Under the pieces are notes generated by a model. It saw only the letters and a program-made list of their open reading frames with translations, did not search any database and was not told where the DNA came from. From Chlorobium sp. (GTDB taxonomy: Bacteria > Bacteroidota > Chlorobiia > Chlorobiales > Chlorobiaceae): 38,305 bases of DNA. Position numbers and translations under genes: made by a program. The number at the start of each line of letters is the position of its first letter. Position 1 is the stretch's first letter. Below, in pieces: positions 15,773 to 24,862 of this stretch. Location of the stretch: positions 1 to 38,305 of the forward strand of contig SZXZ01000010.1 in NCBI GenBank assembly GCA_005843835.1, written 5' to 3'.

Positions 15773-17116
15773 ATGAGAACAGGCGGCAGTAAAGCGTTTT
15801 TCATACACACCTTCGGGTGTCAGATGAACCAGGCTGACTCCGGAATTATAACAGCGATTCTACAACAGGAAGGTTATTCTGCAGCTGAAAGTGAAGTCGA
15901 TGCAGGTATTATTCTGCTGAATACCTGTGCGGTCAGGGAAAATGCTGTTGACAGGATTGAACATTATCTTCAGCATCTCCATGGGCTTAAAAAAAGACAT
16001 AAAGGCCTTATAGTCGGTTTGGCCGGTTGTGTACCACAATTCCAGAAAGAGGAAATGTTTTCAATGTTTCCGGTAATCGATTTTCTTGCCGGACCAGATA
16101 CCTACCGTACCCTTCCACTCCTTATAGAGCAGGCTCGAATAGGTCTGAGGTCTTCCTCCTTAGACTTTAACCCCCTTGAAACTTATGAAGGTATTGATCC
16201 TGTAAGGCAGGGGCCTCTGAGCGCGTTTGTGCCGGTAATGCGTGGTTGTAACAACATGTGCGCTTTTTGCGTTGTACCATTTACTCGCGGTCGTGAACGC
16301 AGCCACCCTCTCAGCTCAGTCATCAGTGAAGTTCGTCAACTTGTTGAGTCTGGCTACAGAGAAATTACCTTGCTTGGACAAAATGTCAATTCTTACTGCG
16401 AGCCCGAAAAGGGCACGGACTTTGCCACTCTCCTTGATGCGGTAAGTCGGGAAGCGCCAGATGCAAGAATCCGGTTTACTACTTCCCATCCAAAAGATAT
16501 TTCCGAGGCACTGGTGCGTGTTATTGCCGATCGTCCCAACATCTGCAATCACATACATTTGCCTGTTCAGTCGGGTTCATCAAAAATGCTCGGCCTCATG
16601 AACCGTGGACATACTATTGAGGAGTACCGCCAGAAGATTGCCTTGATTCGAGAAAAAATTCCAGGTGTTGCGATTACAACCGATATTATTGCAGGATTTT
16701 GCGGTGAAGAGGAGTCCGATCATCAGGCGACGCTTGACCTCCTTACGGATGTACGATTTGATCTGGCCTACATGTTTTATTATTCCGAGAGGCCTGGAAC
16801 CCTTGCTGCGCGTACTCTTGAGGACGATCTGCCTGAATCGCTGAAAAAGAGAAGGCTGCAGGAAATCATTGACCTGCAGAACAGTATTTCAGACAAACTC
16901 TATCAGGAGGCAGTCGGGACAGTTGTTGAAGTACTGGCAGAATCAGAAAGCCGCCGCTCAGCACAGCAGCTTATGGGACGTACTGATACAAACCGGGTTG
17001 TGGTTTTTGACCGTGAACATTATAAGGCGGGCGACCTGTTGAAGGTGAGGATTACGTCTTCGACCTCAGCTACATTGATCGGCAAACCTGATCAACGTGC
17101 AGACGCGGCATCTTGA
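15773..17116 (+). CDS. miaB: tRNA-2-methylthio-N6-dimethylallyladenosine synthase MiaB
   Basis: MiaB is the radical-SAM methylthiotransferase that converts i6A37 to ms2i6A37 in tRNAs reading UNN codons. The 447-residue protein has the N-terminal UPF0004 domain with cluster cysteines in [13 protein letters not shown] [18 protein letters not shown] and LAGCVPQ. The radical-SAM motif lies in [18 protein letters not shown] (CxxxCxxC), and a C-terminal TRAM domain covers about the last 65 residues. LLGQNVNSY and [12 protein letters not shown] are classical MiaB stretches. I placed the start at ATG 15773; an in-frame TTG at 15755 adds six residues, and neither has a strong ribosome site. Confidence 0.93.
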   Translation: MRTGGSKAFFIHTFGCQMNQADSGIITAILQQEGYSAAESEVDAGIILLNTCAVRENAVDRIEHYLQHLHGLKKRHKGLIVGLAGCVPQFQKEEMFSMFPVIDFLAGPDTYRTLPLLIEQARIGLRSSSLDFNPLETYEGIDPVRQGPLSAFVPVMRGCNNMCAFCVVPFTRGRERSHPLSSVISEVRQLVESGYREITLLGQNVNSYCEPEKGTDFATLLDAVSREAPDARIRFTTSHPKDISEALVRVIADRPNICNHIHLPVQSGSSKMLGLMNRGHTIEEYRQKIALIREKIPGVAITTDIIAGFCGEEESDHQATLDLLTDVRFDLAYMFYYSERPGTLAARTLEDDLPESLKKRRLQEIIDLQNSISDKLYQEAVGTVVEVLAESESRRSAQQLMGRTDTNRVVVFDREHYKAGDLLKVRITSSTSATLIGKPDQRADAAS

Positions 17117-17237
17117 AAGGGCGGATGTTAACAGGATTCTAATAGAAGTTTTTTATCTGGAACTGGATTTGTAAATTGCCTTTTTTAAACAAGTAAATAT
17201 AAAAGCTCATTTTCGGGCTTTGGAGATAAGAATAAGC

Positions 17238-18245
17238 ATGTCAGTTCCAGCAAAACTTGGGTTGATCGATAAGGTAAGGGCTCATCTTGAACTACTTGAT
17301 CCTGTTACCTGGATCAGTGTTTTTCCCTGCCTCGCCGGAGGAGTTATGGCTTCTGGGGCTATGCAGCCGACTGTTCACGATTATCTTCTGCTCCTTGCAA
17401 TTTTTTTGATGTTCGGACCTCTTGGTACTGGATTCAGCCAGTCGGTCAATGACTATTTTGATCTGGAACTGGATCGTGTTAACGAACCTTCACGTCCAAT
17501 TCCTTCAGGTCGTTTAACAGAAATGGAGGCTTTGGGGAACAGTATTGTTGTTCTTTTGCTTGCTATGGGACTGGGTGTTTTTCTGGGTGTACATATAGGC
17601 GGTACTCGTGGGCTGGTTATTGTCATTTCAATTATGGCCGCTCTTTTTGTAGCATATATTTATTCAGCGCCTCCTCTTAAACTGAAAAAAAATATTCTTA
17701 CTTCTGCTCCAGCTGTCGGCTTTTCCTATGGATTTGTTTCTTTTTTATCGGCGAATGCTTTGTTTGGCGATATCCGCCCCGAGGCATTGTGGCTAGCTAC
17801 CCTGAACTTTTTTATGGCAGTCGCACTGATCATTCTTAATGATTTTAAGTCAGCCGAAGGCGACAAGGAAGGCGGACTCAAATCTTTGACCGTTATGATC
17901 GGCGCAAGAAATACATTTCTGGTGTCGTTTTTCATTATTGATTCTGTTTTCGGGGTGCTTGCATATCTCTCGTTTACATGGGGTTTTGTGATACCATCGG
18001 TTTTTGTTTTGATTGGTCTTGTTTTGAATCTGGCTATTCAGGTGCAGCTTTTACGTGATCCTAAAGGAGGGATATCGTTTATGAAAGGTGCCGTTGAGGA
18101 TGGATTTGGTCACGCAATCGGCAAAAGCGATGTTCAGGAACACAATACATTTCTTCGATTTCAGGTTATAAATAATATCTTGTTTTTGCTTAACAACCTG
18201 CTTGTTGCGGGAATGGTTGGCTTTAAATACATCAAATTCAGTTGA
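17238..18245 (+). CDS. bchK: Bacteriochlorophyll synthase, probably BchK (bacteriochlorophyllide c/d/e prenyltransferase)
   Basis: This membrane UbiA-superfamily prenyltransferase esterifies (bacterio)chlorophyllide with a prenyl diphosphate. The 335-residue protein has eight or nine hydrophobic segments and the two Asp-rich motifs: NDYFDLELDRVNEP followed by SRPIPSG, and NDFKSAEGDKEGGLKSL. LLDPVTWISVFPC parallels the PVTW start of ChlG and BchG. Green sulfur bacteria have three paralogues (ChlG, BchG, BchK). The divergent central region (FVSFLSANALFGDIRPE in place of the usual PWWAGQALFG type) and its closeness to cruC, as I recall from Chlorobaculum tepidum, point to BchK, which makes the chlorosome pigment. 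ATG 17238 is preceded by GGAG at 17222-17225. A phytol-kinase-like gene follows. Confidence 0.8.
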   Translation: MSVPAKLGLIDKVRAHLELLDPVTWISVFPCLAGGVMASGAMQPTVHDYLLLLAIFLMFGPLGTGFSQSVNDYFDLELDRVNEPSRPIPSGRLTEMEALGNSIVVLLLAMGLGVFLGVHIGGTRGLVIVISIMAALFVAYIYSAPPLKLKKNILTSAPAVGFSYGFVSFLSANALFGDIRPEALWLATLNFFMAVALIILNDFKSAEGDKEGGLKSLTVMIGARNTFLVSFFIIDSVFGVLAYLSFTWGFVIPSVFVLIGLVLNLAIQVQLLRDPKGGISFMKGAVEDGFGHAIGKSDVQEHNTFLRFQVINNILFLLNNLLVAGMVGFKYIKFS

Positions 18246-18385
18246 TGGAGAGTTTACATCAGGGCTGTATCAGCATGTCAAGGGTTACAGTTTGTCGGGA
18301 AATAATGTAATGGTTCCCTGAACCAGTCTATTTTCAAATTATATTTGTGTAGGAAATAGCGTAATCTTTAAACCAAAATGATGCT

Positions 18386-19099
18386 ATGGGTACTCTTCAA
18401 ACAACTTTTTTTGCGCTTCCCGTTGTCTGGCATAACGCACTGGTTACTTTGATGACCTTTGTCTATGTGTTCAGCGTTCCTCCCCTTATGGATTTTCTGG
18501 TTACCAATCACTCGCTTCCAAGGGACATCAGTAGAAAAATCACCCACATTTGCGCTGGCTCAGCCATTGTATTTCTTCCGCTTTTTGTTGAGGGAGGCTG
18601 GTCCCACTATCTGAATATTACTGTTTTTGCTGTCTGGACTATATTGCTTATTCAGAAAGGCCTGTTTGCGGCCGATGATGACCAGGCAGTCAAAACAATG
18701 ACCCGTACTGGCGATAAACGAGAACTGCTCAAAGGGACTCTCTATTTTGTGTTAGTGGCCATGATTTGCGGTACCTTGTATTACAAGCAGTTTCCAGGTG
18801 TTCTTGCCATGGCGATGCTCGGTTGGGGAGATGGTCTGGCACCGATAATAGGTACCCGATATGGTAAAATTAAGTATCATATTCTGAGCGATAAAAGTGT
18901 TGAAGGCAGTTTGGCCTTTTTAGCAGGAAGTATTTTTGCCGGAATGTTTTTTGTTTGGCTGATTGTCCCTGAATTGTTTGATGCCGGCAAAATTGTGACT
19001 ATTGCGATTATCGCTACAATTGTTGAAGGTGTAAGCCCTAAAGAGGTTGATAATCTTACCATACCTGTAGCCGTCGTCACAGCAGCCTGTTTTTTGTGA
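18386..19099 (+). CDS. Phytol/dolichol kinase-like integral membrane protein (VTE5-like)
   Basis: The 237-residue protein resembles the phytol kinase and CTP-dependent dolichol kinase group (CDP-alcohol-type membrane kinases), which phosphorylate free prenyl alcohols. It has about seven hydrophobic segments. Family-like stretches are RDISRKITHICAGSAIVF near 48-65, MLGWGDGLAPIIGTRYGKIK near 137-156, SVEGSLAFLAGSIFAG near 168-183 and TIVEGVSPKEVDNLTIPV near 211-228. The last of these resembles the conserved ExxxxxxxDNxxxP motif of the family. Its place 140 bp after bchK suggests that it recycles phytol or farnesol released from chlorophyll for re-use as prenyl phosphate. This role is an inference from context and from plant VTE5. 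Confidence 0.75.
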   Translation: MGTLQTTFFALPVVWHNALVTLMTFVYVFSVPPLMDFLVTNHSLPRDISRKITHICAGSAIVFLPLFVEGGWSHYLNITVFAVWTILLIQKGLFAADDDQAVKTMTRTGDKRELLKGTLYFVLVAMICGTLYYKQFPGVLAMAMLGWGDGLAPIIGTRYGKIKYHILSDKSVEGSLAFLAGSIFAGMFFVWLIVPELFDAGKIVTIAIIATIVEGVSPKEVDNLTIPVAVVTAACFL

Positions 19100-19119
19100 G
19101 ATAAACGCATAAGGGGGAT

Positions 19120-19848
19120 ATGGCGGCTATTTATTTTATCAGCGATATTCATATAGGCCTGCAGGACGAAAAAAGCGAACAGCGCAAGTTGGATAATCTG
19201 GAACGGCTTTTTGCCATTATCAAGGCAGAAGGCCGTTCACTGTATATGCTTGGAGATATTTTTGATTACTGGATGGAGTTTCGTCATCTCATTCCAAAGG
19301 GTTTTTCAAGATTTATCTGCCTCTTGTCCGATCTTGTCAGCCATAATATCGAGGTGGTCTATTTTGCGGGAAACCATGATTTTTATCTTGGGCGATTTTT
19401 TGATGACGAGCTCGGGATAAAAACGATGTACGGTATGCACGAGAGGGTGTTTGAAGGTCGTAAGTTTTTGCTTGCCCATGGGGATGGTTTGGGAAAAGGA
19501 GATATCGGCTATAAGCTTTTTGCCCGTTTTGTCAGGAACCGTTTTAATCTTTCACTTTTAGAATTACATCCTGATCTCGCTATCGGATTGATGAAAGGTT
19601 TATCACGGTTGAGTCGTGACCATAAACATGTTGATCATGTATTTGAAGTTGACCGGTTATTGAATTTTGCAGAATCGCTGGCAGCAGAAAGGGAGTTTGA
19701 TTATTTTGTATGCGGTCACAATCATGTTCCGGGGATAACAGACCTTTCAGTTTTACCCTGCAGATATATCAATCTGGGATCATGGATTGAAGATAGTTTG
19801 CCCTATGGAGTGTTCAATAATGGGGCATTTGAGCTCAAGAAGTTATAA
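19120..19848 (+). CDS. LpxH-like UDP-2,3-diacylglucosamine hydrolase / calcineurin-like metallophosphoesterase
   Basis: This 242-residue cytosolic or membrane-associated two-metal phosphoesterase is related to LpxH, which makes lipid X from UDP-2,3-diacylglucosamine. All metal-site motifs are present: SDIHIG (8-13), LGDIFDYW (about 45-52), GNHDFYLG (about 84-91), LAHGDGLGKGD (about 118-128) and CGHNHVPG (about 197-204). It keeps the GDIFDYW and the long insert with R/K-rich helices typical of LpxH and LpxH2 as opposed to generic phosphatases. With lpxA at the left edge of the window, a role in lipid A synthesis is reasonable. It starts 20 bp after the kinase gene, with AAGGGGG about 8 bases upstream. 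Confidence 0.8.
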   Translation: MAAIYFISDIHIGLQDEKSEQRKLDNLERLFAIIKAEGRSLYMLGDIFDYWMEFRHLIPKGFSRFICLLSDLVSHNIEVVYFAGNHDFYLGRFFDDELGIKTMYGMHERVFEGRKFLLAHGDGLGKGDIGYKLFARFVRNRFNLSLLELHPDLAIGLMKGLSRLSRDHKHVDHVFEVDRLLNFAESLAAEREFDYFVCGHNHVPGITDLSVLPCRYINLGSWIEDSLPYGVFNNGAFELKKL

Positions 19849-19878
19849 CGTTAATTAATGTATAGACAGTATAATATT

Positions 19879-20763
19879 ATGAGTAATTCAAATAAGGTTC
19901 TGAAACTTGGTTTGCCGAAAGGAAGTCTGCAGGATTCAACAATCGATCTCTTTGCACATGCAGGATTTCATTTTTCTGTTCAGAGCCGTTCCTATTTTCC
20001 TTCAATAGACGATGATGAACTTGAAGCCATTCTTATCAGAGCACAGGAAATGGCTCATTATGTCGAACTTGGCGCTTTTGATGTTGGATTGACCGGCAAA
20101 GACTGGATTATCGAAACAGATGCCGATGTGGTTGAGGTTGCCGATCTGGTTTATTCGAAAGCTTCCATGAGGCCTGTGCGCTGGGTTCTCTGTGTTCCTG
20201 AAAACTCACCGGTACAGTCCGTCAAAGATCTTGAAGGCAAACATATTGCTACAGAAGTTGTCAATATTACAAAAAAATATCTTACCAAAAACGGTGTGAA
20301 TGCTTTAGTAGAGTTCAGTTGGGGAGCTACAGAAGTAAAGCCGCCTGACCTTGCTGACGCTATAGTCGAAGTAACAGAAACCGGGTCATCCCTGAGGGCT
20401 AACAAGCTCAGGATTGTTGATACTATTCTTGAGTCAAATACTAAATTGATCGCCAATAAAAATTCATGGAACGATCCTTGGAAGCGTGAGAAGATAGAGA
20501 ATATGGCCATGTTGCTGCAGGGAGCTATCAACGCACAGGGGAAGGTCGGCTTAAAAATGAATGCGCCGAAAACCTCTCTTGACAAGATTATAGGTATAAT
20601 TCCTGCTTTGCGCCAAGCCACTATTTCACAACTCGCTGAAGAGGGTTGGGTAGCACTTGAAGTTATTGTTAAAGAAAAAATTGTTCGAAATCTTATTCCG
20701 GAACTTAAACGAGCCGGTGCCGAGGGTATTTTTGAATATGATATCAATAAGCTGATAGACTGA
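19879..20763 (+). CDS. hisG: ATP phosphoribosyltransferase (long form) HisG
   Basis: HisG joins ATP and PRPP in the first step of histidine synthesis. The 294-residue length matches the long, hexameric form with a C-terminal ACT-like domain that binds histidine for feedback inhibition, so no HisZ is needed. [18 protein letters not shown] opens the catalytic domain. [15 protein letters not shown] (near 60-75) and the PRPP-loop region [15 protein letters not shown] (near 166-180) are diagnostic, and the C-terminal domain begins near residue 215. I chose ATG 19879 because conserved sequence starts soon after it; an in-frame ATG at 19858, 10 bp after the lpxH-like stop, is possible. No other his gene lies in the window. 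Confidence 0.93.
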   Translation: MSNSNKVLKLGLPKGSLQDSTIDLFAHAGFHFSVQSRSYFPSIDDDELEAILIRAQEMAHYVELGAFDVGLTGKDWIIETDADVVEVADLVYSKASMRPVRWVLCVPENSPVQSVKDLEGKHIATEVVNITKKYLTKNGVNALVEFSWGATEVKPPDLADAIVEVTETGSSLRANKLRIVDTILESNTKLIANKNSWNDPWKREKIENMAMLLQGAINAQGKVGLKMNAPKTSLDKIIGIIPALRQATISQLAEEGWVALEVIVKEKIVRNLIPELKRAGAEGIFEYDINKLID

Positions 20764-20794
20764 TCGGCTCATTTATTTTTGTTCATGAACTTGC

Positions 20795-20822
20795 AGGCTG
20801 CCCGTCAGGGCAGCCTTTTTTA
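20795..20822 (+). terminator. Rho-independent terminator after hisG
   Basis: A perfect 9-bp G+C-rich stem (20795-20803 and 20808-20816) with loop GTCA is followed by six or seven T residues. It ends the hisG transcript only 9 bases before the ATG of cruC, so cruC either has little leader of its own or relies on read-through. Confidence 0.85.
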
Positions 20823-20830
20823 TCGCTTGA

Positions 20831-21970
20831 ATGCTTTATTATTACCAGATACTGGTTCTCTTTTTGCTCATGTTTTTTTTAGGTCTGTTGTTGAGAAATC
20901 TTATCGATTTTTCCTTCATGCCTCAAAAATCACCGTATGCCGGGCCTTTGGTTTCGGTACTGGTTCCTGCACGCAATGAAGCACTGAATATCGAACGCTG
21001 TGTCCGCTCACTTTTACAGCAGGACTATGGTGTATTTGAGATAATTGTTCTTGATGATGGCTCAACCGATAAGACACCTGAACTTCTGGATGGTCTTATG
21101 AAGGAATCTGCAGGTCGTCTGCAGATTCTACGAGGCGAGGCGCTTCCTGATGGATGGCATGGCAAGACCTGGGCATGTTTTCAGCTCAGCCGCATGGCTA
21201 AAGGTGAACTGCTTCTTTTTACTGATGCCGATACCATGCATAAATCCGATGCCCTACGTCGATCAGTAGGATCCCTGATGGATTCGGGGTCGGATATGCT
21301 TTCAATCATGCCGCATCAGGAGCTCGGTTCTTTCTGGGAAAAGCTTCTGGTACCATTGATTCACGTTATTCTTCTCTGCTACCTCCCGATCAGGTTAGTC
21401 CGGACGAGTCCAAACCCTGCCTTTAGTTTTGCCAACGGTCAGTTTATTCTTTTTCGCCGGGATTTTTATGAACGTATTGACGGGCATGCAGCTGTAAGAA
21501 ATGCCATTGTTGAAGATGTATGGCTTTGCAGAGCGGTTAAAAAAGCAGGAGGTCGTGTTGCGGCTTATAATGGTTCTGATATAGTCAGTTGCCGAATGTA
21601 CCGGAATTTCAAGGAGATCTGGGAAGGATTTTCAAAAAATCTCTTCGCAGCTATTGGTTACAGTACCCCGGGACTTTTTATGCTGGTTACCGTGATTGCT
21701 GCACTTTACGTAGCCCCCTATCTTTTTATAGCAAGTTCAGTACTGATGGGTGACTTCAGCGTTTCCATGTTCTGGCTTCCTTTTTTCCAGATTACAGTAG
21801 CCATTATCTGCAGGCTTGCTATTGCAAGGGTATTCCACCAGTCACTCATTCTATCTCTACTTCACGTCATTTCCCAGAGTGTTTTGATCGCCATAGCAAT
21901 TAACTCATTCATGATGATAAAATATGGGAAGGGTGCTTACTGGAAAGGGCGAAACTACAATTTCTCGTGA
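20831..21970 (+). CDS. cruC: CruC-type carotenoid glycosyltransferase (GT2 family)
   Basis: This 379-residue membrane-bound family 2 glycosyltransferase resembles CruC, which glucosylates OH-chlorobactene in green sulfur bacteria before CruD adds an acyl chain. An N-terminal membrane helix (about 5-25) anchors the GT-A domain. That domain contains VSVLVPARNEALNIERC, VLDDGSTDKTPE (first Asp site), GWHGKTWACFQLS and the DxD motif FTDADT (about 131-136). A catalytic-type region EDVWLCRAVKKAGG and GFSKNLFA follows, and three hydrophobic C-terminal helices complete the protein. The GWHGKxWAC signature is typical of carotenoid-type GT2 enzymes. In C. tepidum cruC lies near bchK, as recalled, and the same holds here. 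It lies 68 bp after hisG, behind a terminator. Confidence 0.8.
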   Translation: MLYYYQILVLFLLMFFLGLLLRNLIDFSFMPQKSPYAGPLVSVLVPARNEALNIERCVRSLLQQDYGVFEIIVLDDGSTDKTPELLDGLMKESAGRLQILRGEALPDGWHGKTWACFQLSRMAKGELLLFTDADTMHKSDALRRSVGSLMDSGSDMLSIMPHQELGSFWEKLLVPLIHVILLCYLPIRLVRTSPNPAFSFANGQFILFRRDFYERIDGHAAVRNAIVEDVWLCRAVKKAGGRVAAYNGSDIVSCRMYRNFKEIWEGFSKNLFAAIGYSTPGLFMLVTVIAALYVAPYLFIASSVLMGDFSVSMFWLPFFQITVAIICRLAIARVFHQSLILSLLHVISQSVLIAIAINSFMMIKYGKGAYWKGRNYNFS

Positions 21971-22068
21971 GTGAAGGCAGAATTCGTGTAAGGGGATAAT
22001 TTTTTTTAAATTGCACGATTAAAATCAAAAACATTCAAAAAAAGTTCAATTCAAACATTACGATATTT

Positions 22069-23019
22069 ATGGGTTTTTTATCGAACATATTCAGGAAAAA
22101 GGAAGTCGAGCTGAAACTTCCTAAAGTTATCGAGGATGTGAACCTGATAAAAACAATGGAAGGTCATCTAGACCGGGTATTAGGTGTTAAGTTCAGTGCC
22201 GATGGAAAAAAACTTGTCAGTGGCAGCTTTGACGAGCAGGTAATGCTGTGGGATGTGGAATCAGGCAAACAGCTGCTTACCATGAAAGGGCATGAAACAT
22301 GGGTTGAGTGCATCGATATCAGTCGTGATGGCAGGATGATTGCCAGTGGAAGCACCGACAGTACGGTGAGAATCTGGGATGCATCTACCGGTCAGTGCCT
22401 CCATGTCTGCAAAGGGCATGATACTGCTGTGCGTATGGTTGCCTTCAGTCCGGACAGCAAAATTGTGGCGAGTTGCTCAAGAGATACAACTATAAGACTA
22501 TGGGACGTTGAATCCGGAAAAGAGCTCTCAAGACTTCTTGGTCATAAATCATATATCGAATGTCTTGCATACAGTCATGATGGCAAAAAAATTGCAAGTT
22601 GCGGAGAAGAACCGATTATTAAAATATGGGACGTCGAAACCGGAAAAAATATTGCGAACTTCATTACAAATGACAGGCTCTCTCATGCAATAGCATTCAG
22701 TCCGGATGATACACGTATTGTGTTCTGTGGACGGGATGCCAAGGTAAAGATACTTGATGCTGTGAGCGGAGAGATTTTAATAGTCATGGAAGGTCACGAA
22801 GATGCTGTTCGAAGTGTTTGTTTCAACCCTGAGGGAACCAAAGTTGTCAGCGCGGCAAATGATGAATCGGTTCGACTTTGGGATGTTAAGTCAGGACAAT
22901 TATTGCATACATACCGAGGTCACGTACTCGAGGTGCAGTCAGTCGATATATCCCCGGATGGAAAAATCATTGCAAGTGGAAGCGATGATCGAAAGATAAA
23001 GCTCTGGGGAATGAGGTAG
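22069..23019 (+). CDS. Seven-repeat WD40 beta-propeller protein
   Basis: The 316-residue protein is almost wholly one beta-propeller of seven WD40 blades, each with a GH start and a WD-type end (e.g. GHLDRV to MLWD, GHETWV to RIWD, GHDTAV to RLWD, GHKSYI to KIWD, GHEDAV to RLWD, GHVLEV to KLWG). The fifth blade is degenerate: it lacks GH (ITNDRLSHAI) and ends ILD. The short N-terminus MGFLSNIFRKKEVE is amphipathic with a basic patch and could touch a membrane. There is no signal peptide, kinase or protease domain. Such propellers are scaffolds for complexes; the partner is unknown. It is followed by a probable terminator. Confidence 0.85.
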   Translation: MGFLSNIFRKKEVELKLPKVIEDVNLIKTMEGHLDRVLGVKFSADGKKLVSGSFDEQVMLWDVESGKQLLTMKGHETWVECIDISRDGRMIASGSTDSTVRIWDASTGQCLHVCKGHDTAVRMVAFSPDSKIVASCSRDTTIRLWDVESGKELSRLLGHKSYIECLAYSHDGKKIASCGEEPIIKIWDVETGKNIANFITNDRLSHAIAFSPDDTRIVFCGRDAKVKILDAVSGEILIVMEGHEDAVRSVCFNPEGTKVVSAANDESVRLWDVKSGQLLHTYRGHVLEVQSVDISPDGKIIASGSDDRKIKLWGMR

Positions 23020-23053
23020 AAGCCCCCTTTTACCCTCTTTTAGACAACCTTAA

Positions 23054-23083
23054 GCCCTCTGTGAGGGCACTAAGATTTTTTTT
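23054..23083 (+). terminator. Probable terminator after the WD40 gene
   Basis: GCCCTC/GAGGGC (23054-23059 with 23063-23068), loop TGT, then after seven bases a run of eight T residues. The gap before the T-run makes it weaker than the other terminators of the window. Confidence 0.5.
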
Positions 23084-23248
23084 GTCAAAAGTAAAAAAGT
23101 GGGGTAAACTGCACAACATCCTTTTTGAATTAGCTTAAAGTGAGTAAATTCATTACTATGAAAAATATATTCATTTTTGAGCGCCTCATGTCGAGGTTTG
23201 CTCATTCTAACGCCAAATTTAAATGGCAAAAATAAAAAAGAGGTAGAT

Positions 23249-23458
23249 ATGGGTACTCAGGTTGAAGGAACTGTAAAATGGTTCAACGAAGAAAAAGGTT
23301 ACGGCTTTATTGAGCAGAAAGGCGGAAAAGATGTTTTTGTGCATCATAGCGCCATCAATGGTACTGGTCGCAAAACACTTGTCGAAGGCCAGAAAGTCAT
23401 GATGGAAGTAACTCAGGGAGCAAAAGGTCTTCAGGCTGAAGATGTAACTCCTCTTTAA
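23249..23458 (+). CDS. Cold-shock domain protein (CspA family)
   Basis: This 69-residue single-domain OB-fold protein binds single-stranded RNA and DNA and acts as an RNA chaperone. Both nucleic-acid motifs are intact: RNP1-type KGYGFIE (about residues 16-22) and RNP2-type DVFVHHSAI (about 28-36). [15 protein letters not shown] opens the domain. The start ATG 23249 has AAAGAGG at 23237-23243. The gene has a leader of up to about 160 bases without a gene after the previous terminator; long structured leaders are common in this family and allow cold-dependent translation, but I cannot show that here. Confidence 0.93.
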   Translation: MGTQVEGTVKWFNEEKGYGFIEQKGGKDVFVHHSAINGTGRKTLVEGQKVMMEVTQGAKGLQAEDVTPL

Positions 23459-23757
23459 ATTAATTCCGAACTATAGTACGGTTCTTTGCGTTTTTTTGTC
23501 CGATCGGTTATGCCGGCGGATTAATTATCAGGACTCACCGCTTTTTATTTTGAAATGCGTTTGTTGAGATAAAACAGCGACCGGCTTTTTTTTAGTAAGG
23601 GACTACTCGTTTTAACGATAGCGAGAAACACAAAGGACGCATGAATATGCGTCCTTTGTGTTTTCCCTGATCTTTACAGCACTAATTGTCCTATCAGGGT
23701 TTCAACAACAGGAATCCCGAAAGTCATTACCATAAAAGGAGATCGAATACCAGGAAT
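23459..23757. other. Intergenic region after the cold-shock gene
   Basis: About 300 bases without a gene. It holds a weak hairpin just after csp (GAAC/GTTC at about 23468-23484, followed by T-runs near 23491) and the strong terminator at 23626-23664. Confidence 0.4.
23626..23664 (+). terminator. Strong terminator-like hairpin
   Basis: A perfect 17-bp stem (23626-23642 and 23647-23663) with loop GAAT is followed by TTTT. It is the longest hairpin in the csp-to-HAD gap and probably ends read-through from the cold-shock gene. Confidence 0.8.
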
Positions 23758-24372
23758 ATGAGTATTATTTTGCTTGACATAGGAAATGTGGTTGCCACAG
23801 TAGATTTTTTCCGTTTTTGCAGGGGAGTTGTTTCTGAAGGGTCGTCTGACCATCAGGCTGTGTTTCAAAAATATTGTGATGGAGAGCTGAAGATAAAGCT
23901 GGATCAAGGCATAATTGCCCCGCTAGACTATCTTTGCATGATAGGCCGAGATTCTCTGACAGGCAACATGAGTCATGGTGAAATAAGGGAATGGTGGCAA
24001 GATGTGTTTATTCCGTTGGAGGGGGCAGAAGAAGGAATCGAAATTATTACCCAGGAACATCAGCTTTGGATTATGAGCGATACCGATCCTCTGCATTTTG
24101 CTTATCTTATGAACAATTATCCACTTTTAAGGAACAGGGAACGTTACTATCTTTCCTACGAGCACGGCTTTCTGAAAAATACACACGAAGCATTTGAGCA
24201 TGTTCTGAACGATTCAGGCATTGCTGCACAAGAGTTTGTTTTAATTGACGACAAATCTGAAAACTGCATGTCGGCTGAAAAAGTTGGTATACGAAGCATC
24301 AGATTTGATTCCTGGACCGAAACAATCAACTCTCTTGCTGCCTTGCAATCAGAGGCAGAAAAACAGCAATAA
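23758..24372 (+). CDS. HAD-superfamily hydrolase, YihX/epoxide-hydrolase-N-like
   Basis: This 204-residue haloacid-dehalogenase-type phosphatase is of the subgroup with an all-helical C1 cap. Motif I is LLDIGNVVATVD (nucleophile Asp near residue 6, with Gly-Asn in the DxGN form known from YihX). Motif II is LWIMSDTDP, motif III is the Lys in GFLKNTHEAF, and motif IV is LIDDKSENCMSAEKVG. YihX-like enzymes dephosphorylate sugar phosphates such as glucose-1-phosphate; the substrate here is unknown. I chose ATG 23758 with an AGGA 5-6 bases upstream; an open extension to 23686 would overlap no conserved residues. arfB follows 25 bp later. Confidence 0.85.
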   Translation: MSIILLDIGNVVATVDFFRFCRGVVSEGSSDHQAVFQKYCDGELKIKLDQGIIAPLDYLCMIGRDSLTGNMSHGEIREWWQDVFIPLEGAEEGIEIITQEHQLWIMSDTDPLHFAYLMNNYPLLRNRERYYLSYEHGFLKNTHEAFEHVLNDSGIAAQEFVLIDDKSENCMSAEKVGIRSIRFDSWTETINSLAALQSEAEKQQ

Positions 24373-24397
24373 ACCTGCGGTAGCAAAAAGCTCAGCA

Positions 24398-24823
24398 ATG
24401 ATAGATGAGGGAAAGAAAAGTCACTCAGCAGTAACTGTTCCGGAAAGTGAAATTGAGTTGCATGCCATGCGATCTCAGGGAGCAGGCGGGCAGAACGTCA
24501 ACAAAGTTGAGACAGCTGTTCATCTTCGTTTTGATATCAGAGCTTCTTCTCTTCCAGAAGATATCAAGGTTCGGTTGCTCAGTTTGAGGGATCAGCGCCT
24601 CTCCAGAGAGGGAGTCCTTGTTATTAAAGCACAACGTTATCGTACAAGGGAAAAAAATCGTGAGGACGCTCTCAGCAGGCTTCAGATGATTCTTGGAAGC
24701 GTTGTCGCAGTCCCAAAAAAACGCAGAAAGACAAAGCCTACATTCAGTTCCAAAATTAAACGCCTTGAATCCAAGGAAAAGCGTTCAGATGTCAAATCCT
24801 TAAGAGGTCGCATTGAATGGTAA
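24398..24823 (+). CDS. arfB: Peptidyl-tRNA hydrolase ArfB (RF-1 domain, ribosome rescue)
   Basis: ArfB/YaeJ frees ribosomes stalled on mRNAs lacking a stop codon by hydrolysing the peptidyl-tRNA. The 141-residue protein has the release-factor GGQ loop (GAGGQNVNKVETAVHLRFD, GGQ at about 30-32). A basic C-terminal tail (KKRRKTKPT, KIKRLESKEKRSDVKSLRGR) enters the empty mRNA channel. It lacks the codon-recognition domain of RF1/RF2, and the length is typical. The start is ATG 24398, 25 bp after the HAD gene, so the two are probably cotranscribed. Confidence 0.93.
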   Translation: MIDEGKKSHSAVTVPESEIELHAMRSQGAGGQNVNKVETAVHLRFDIRASSLPEDIKVRLLSLRDQRLSREGVLVIKAQRYRTREKNREDALSRLQMILGSVVAVPKKRRKTKPTFSSKIKRLESKEKRSDVKSLRGRIEW

Positions 24824-24862
24824 CAGCTGAATAACAGAAAGGAAAATTTATGAGGTTGGTCA

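Noticed and set aside
20151..20747. Minus-strand open frame of 198 codons opposite hisG
   Set aside because: It overlaps the hisG catalytic and regulatory domains, and its product has a low-complexity Ser/Thr/Ile composition without homology.
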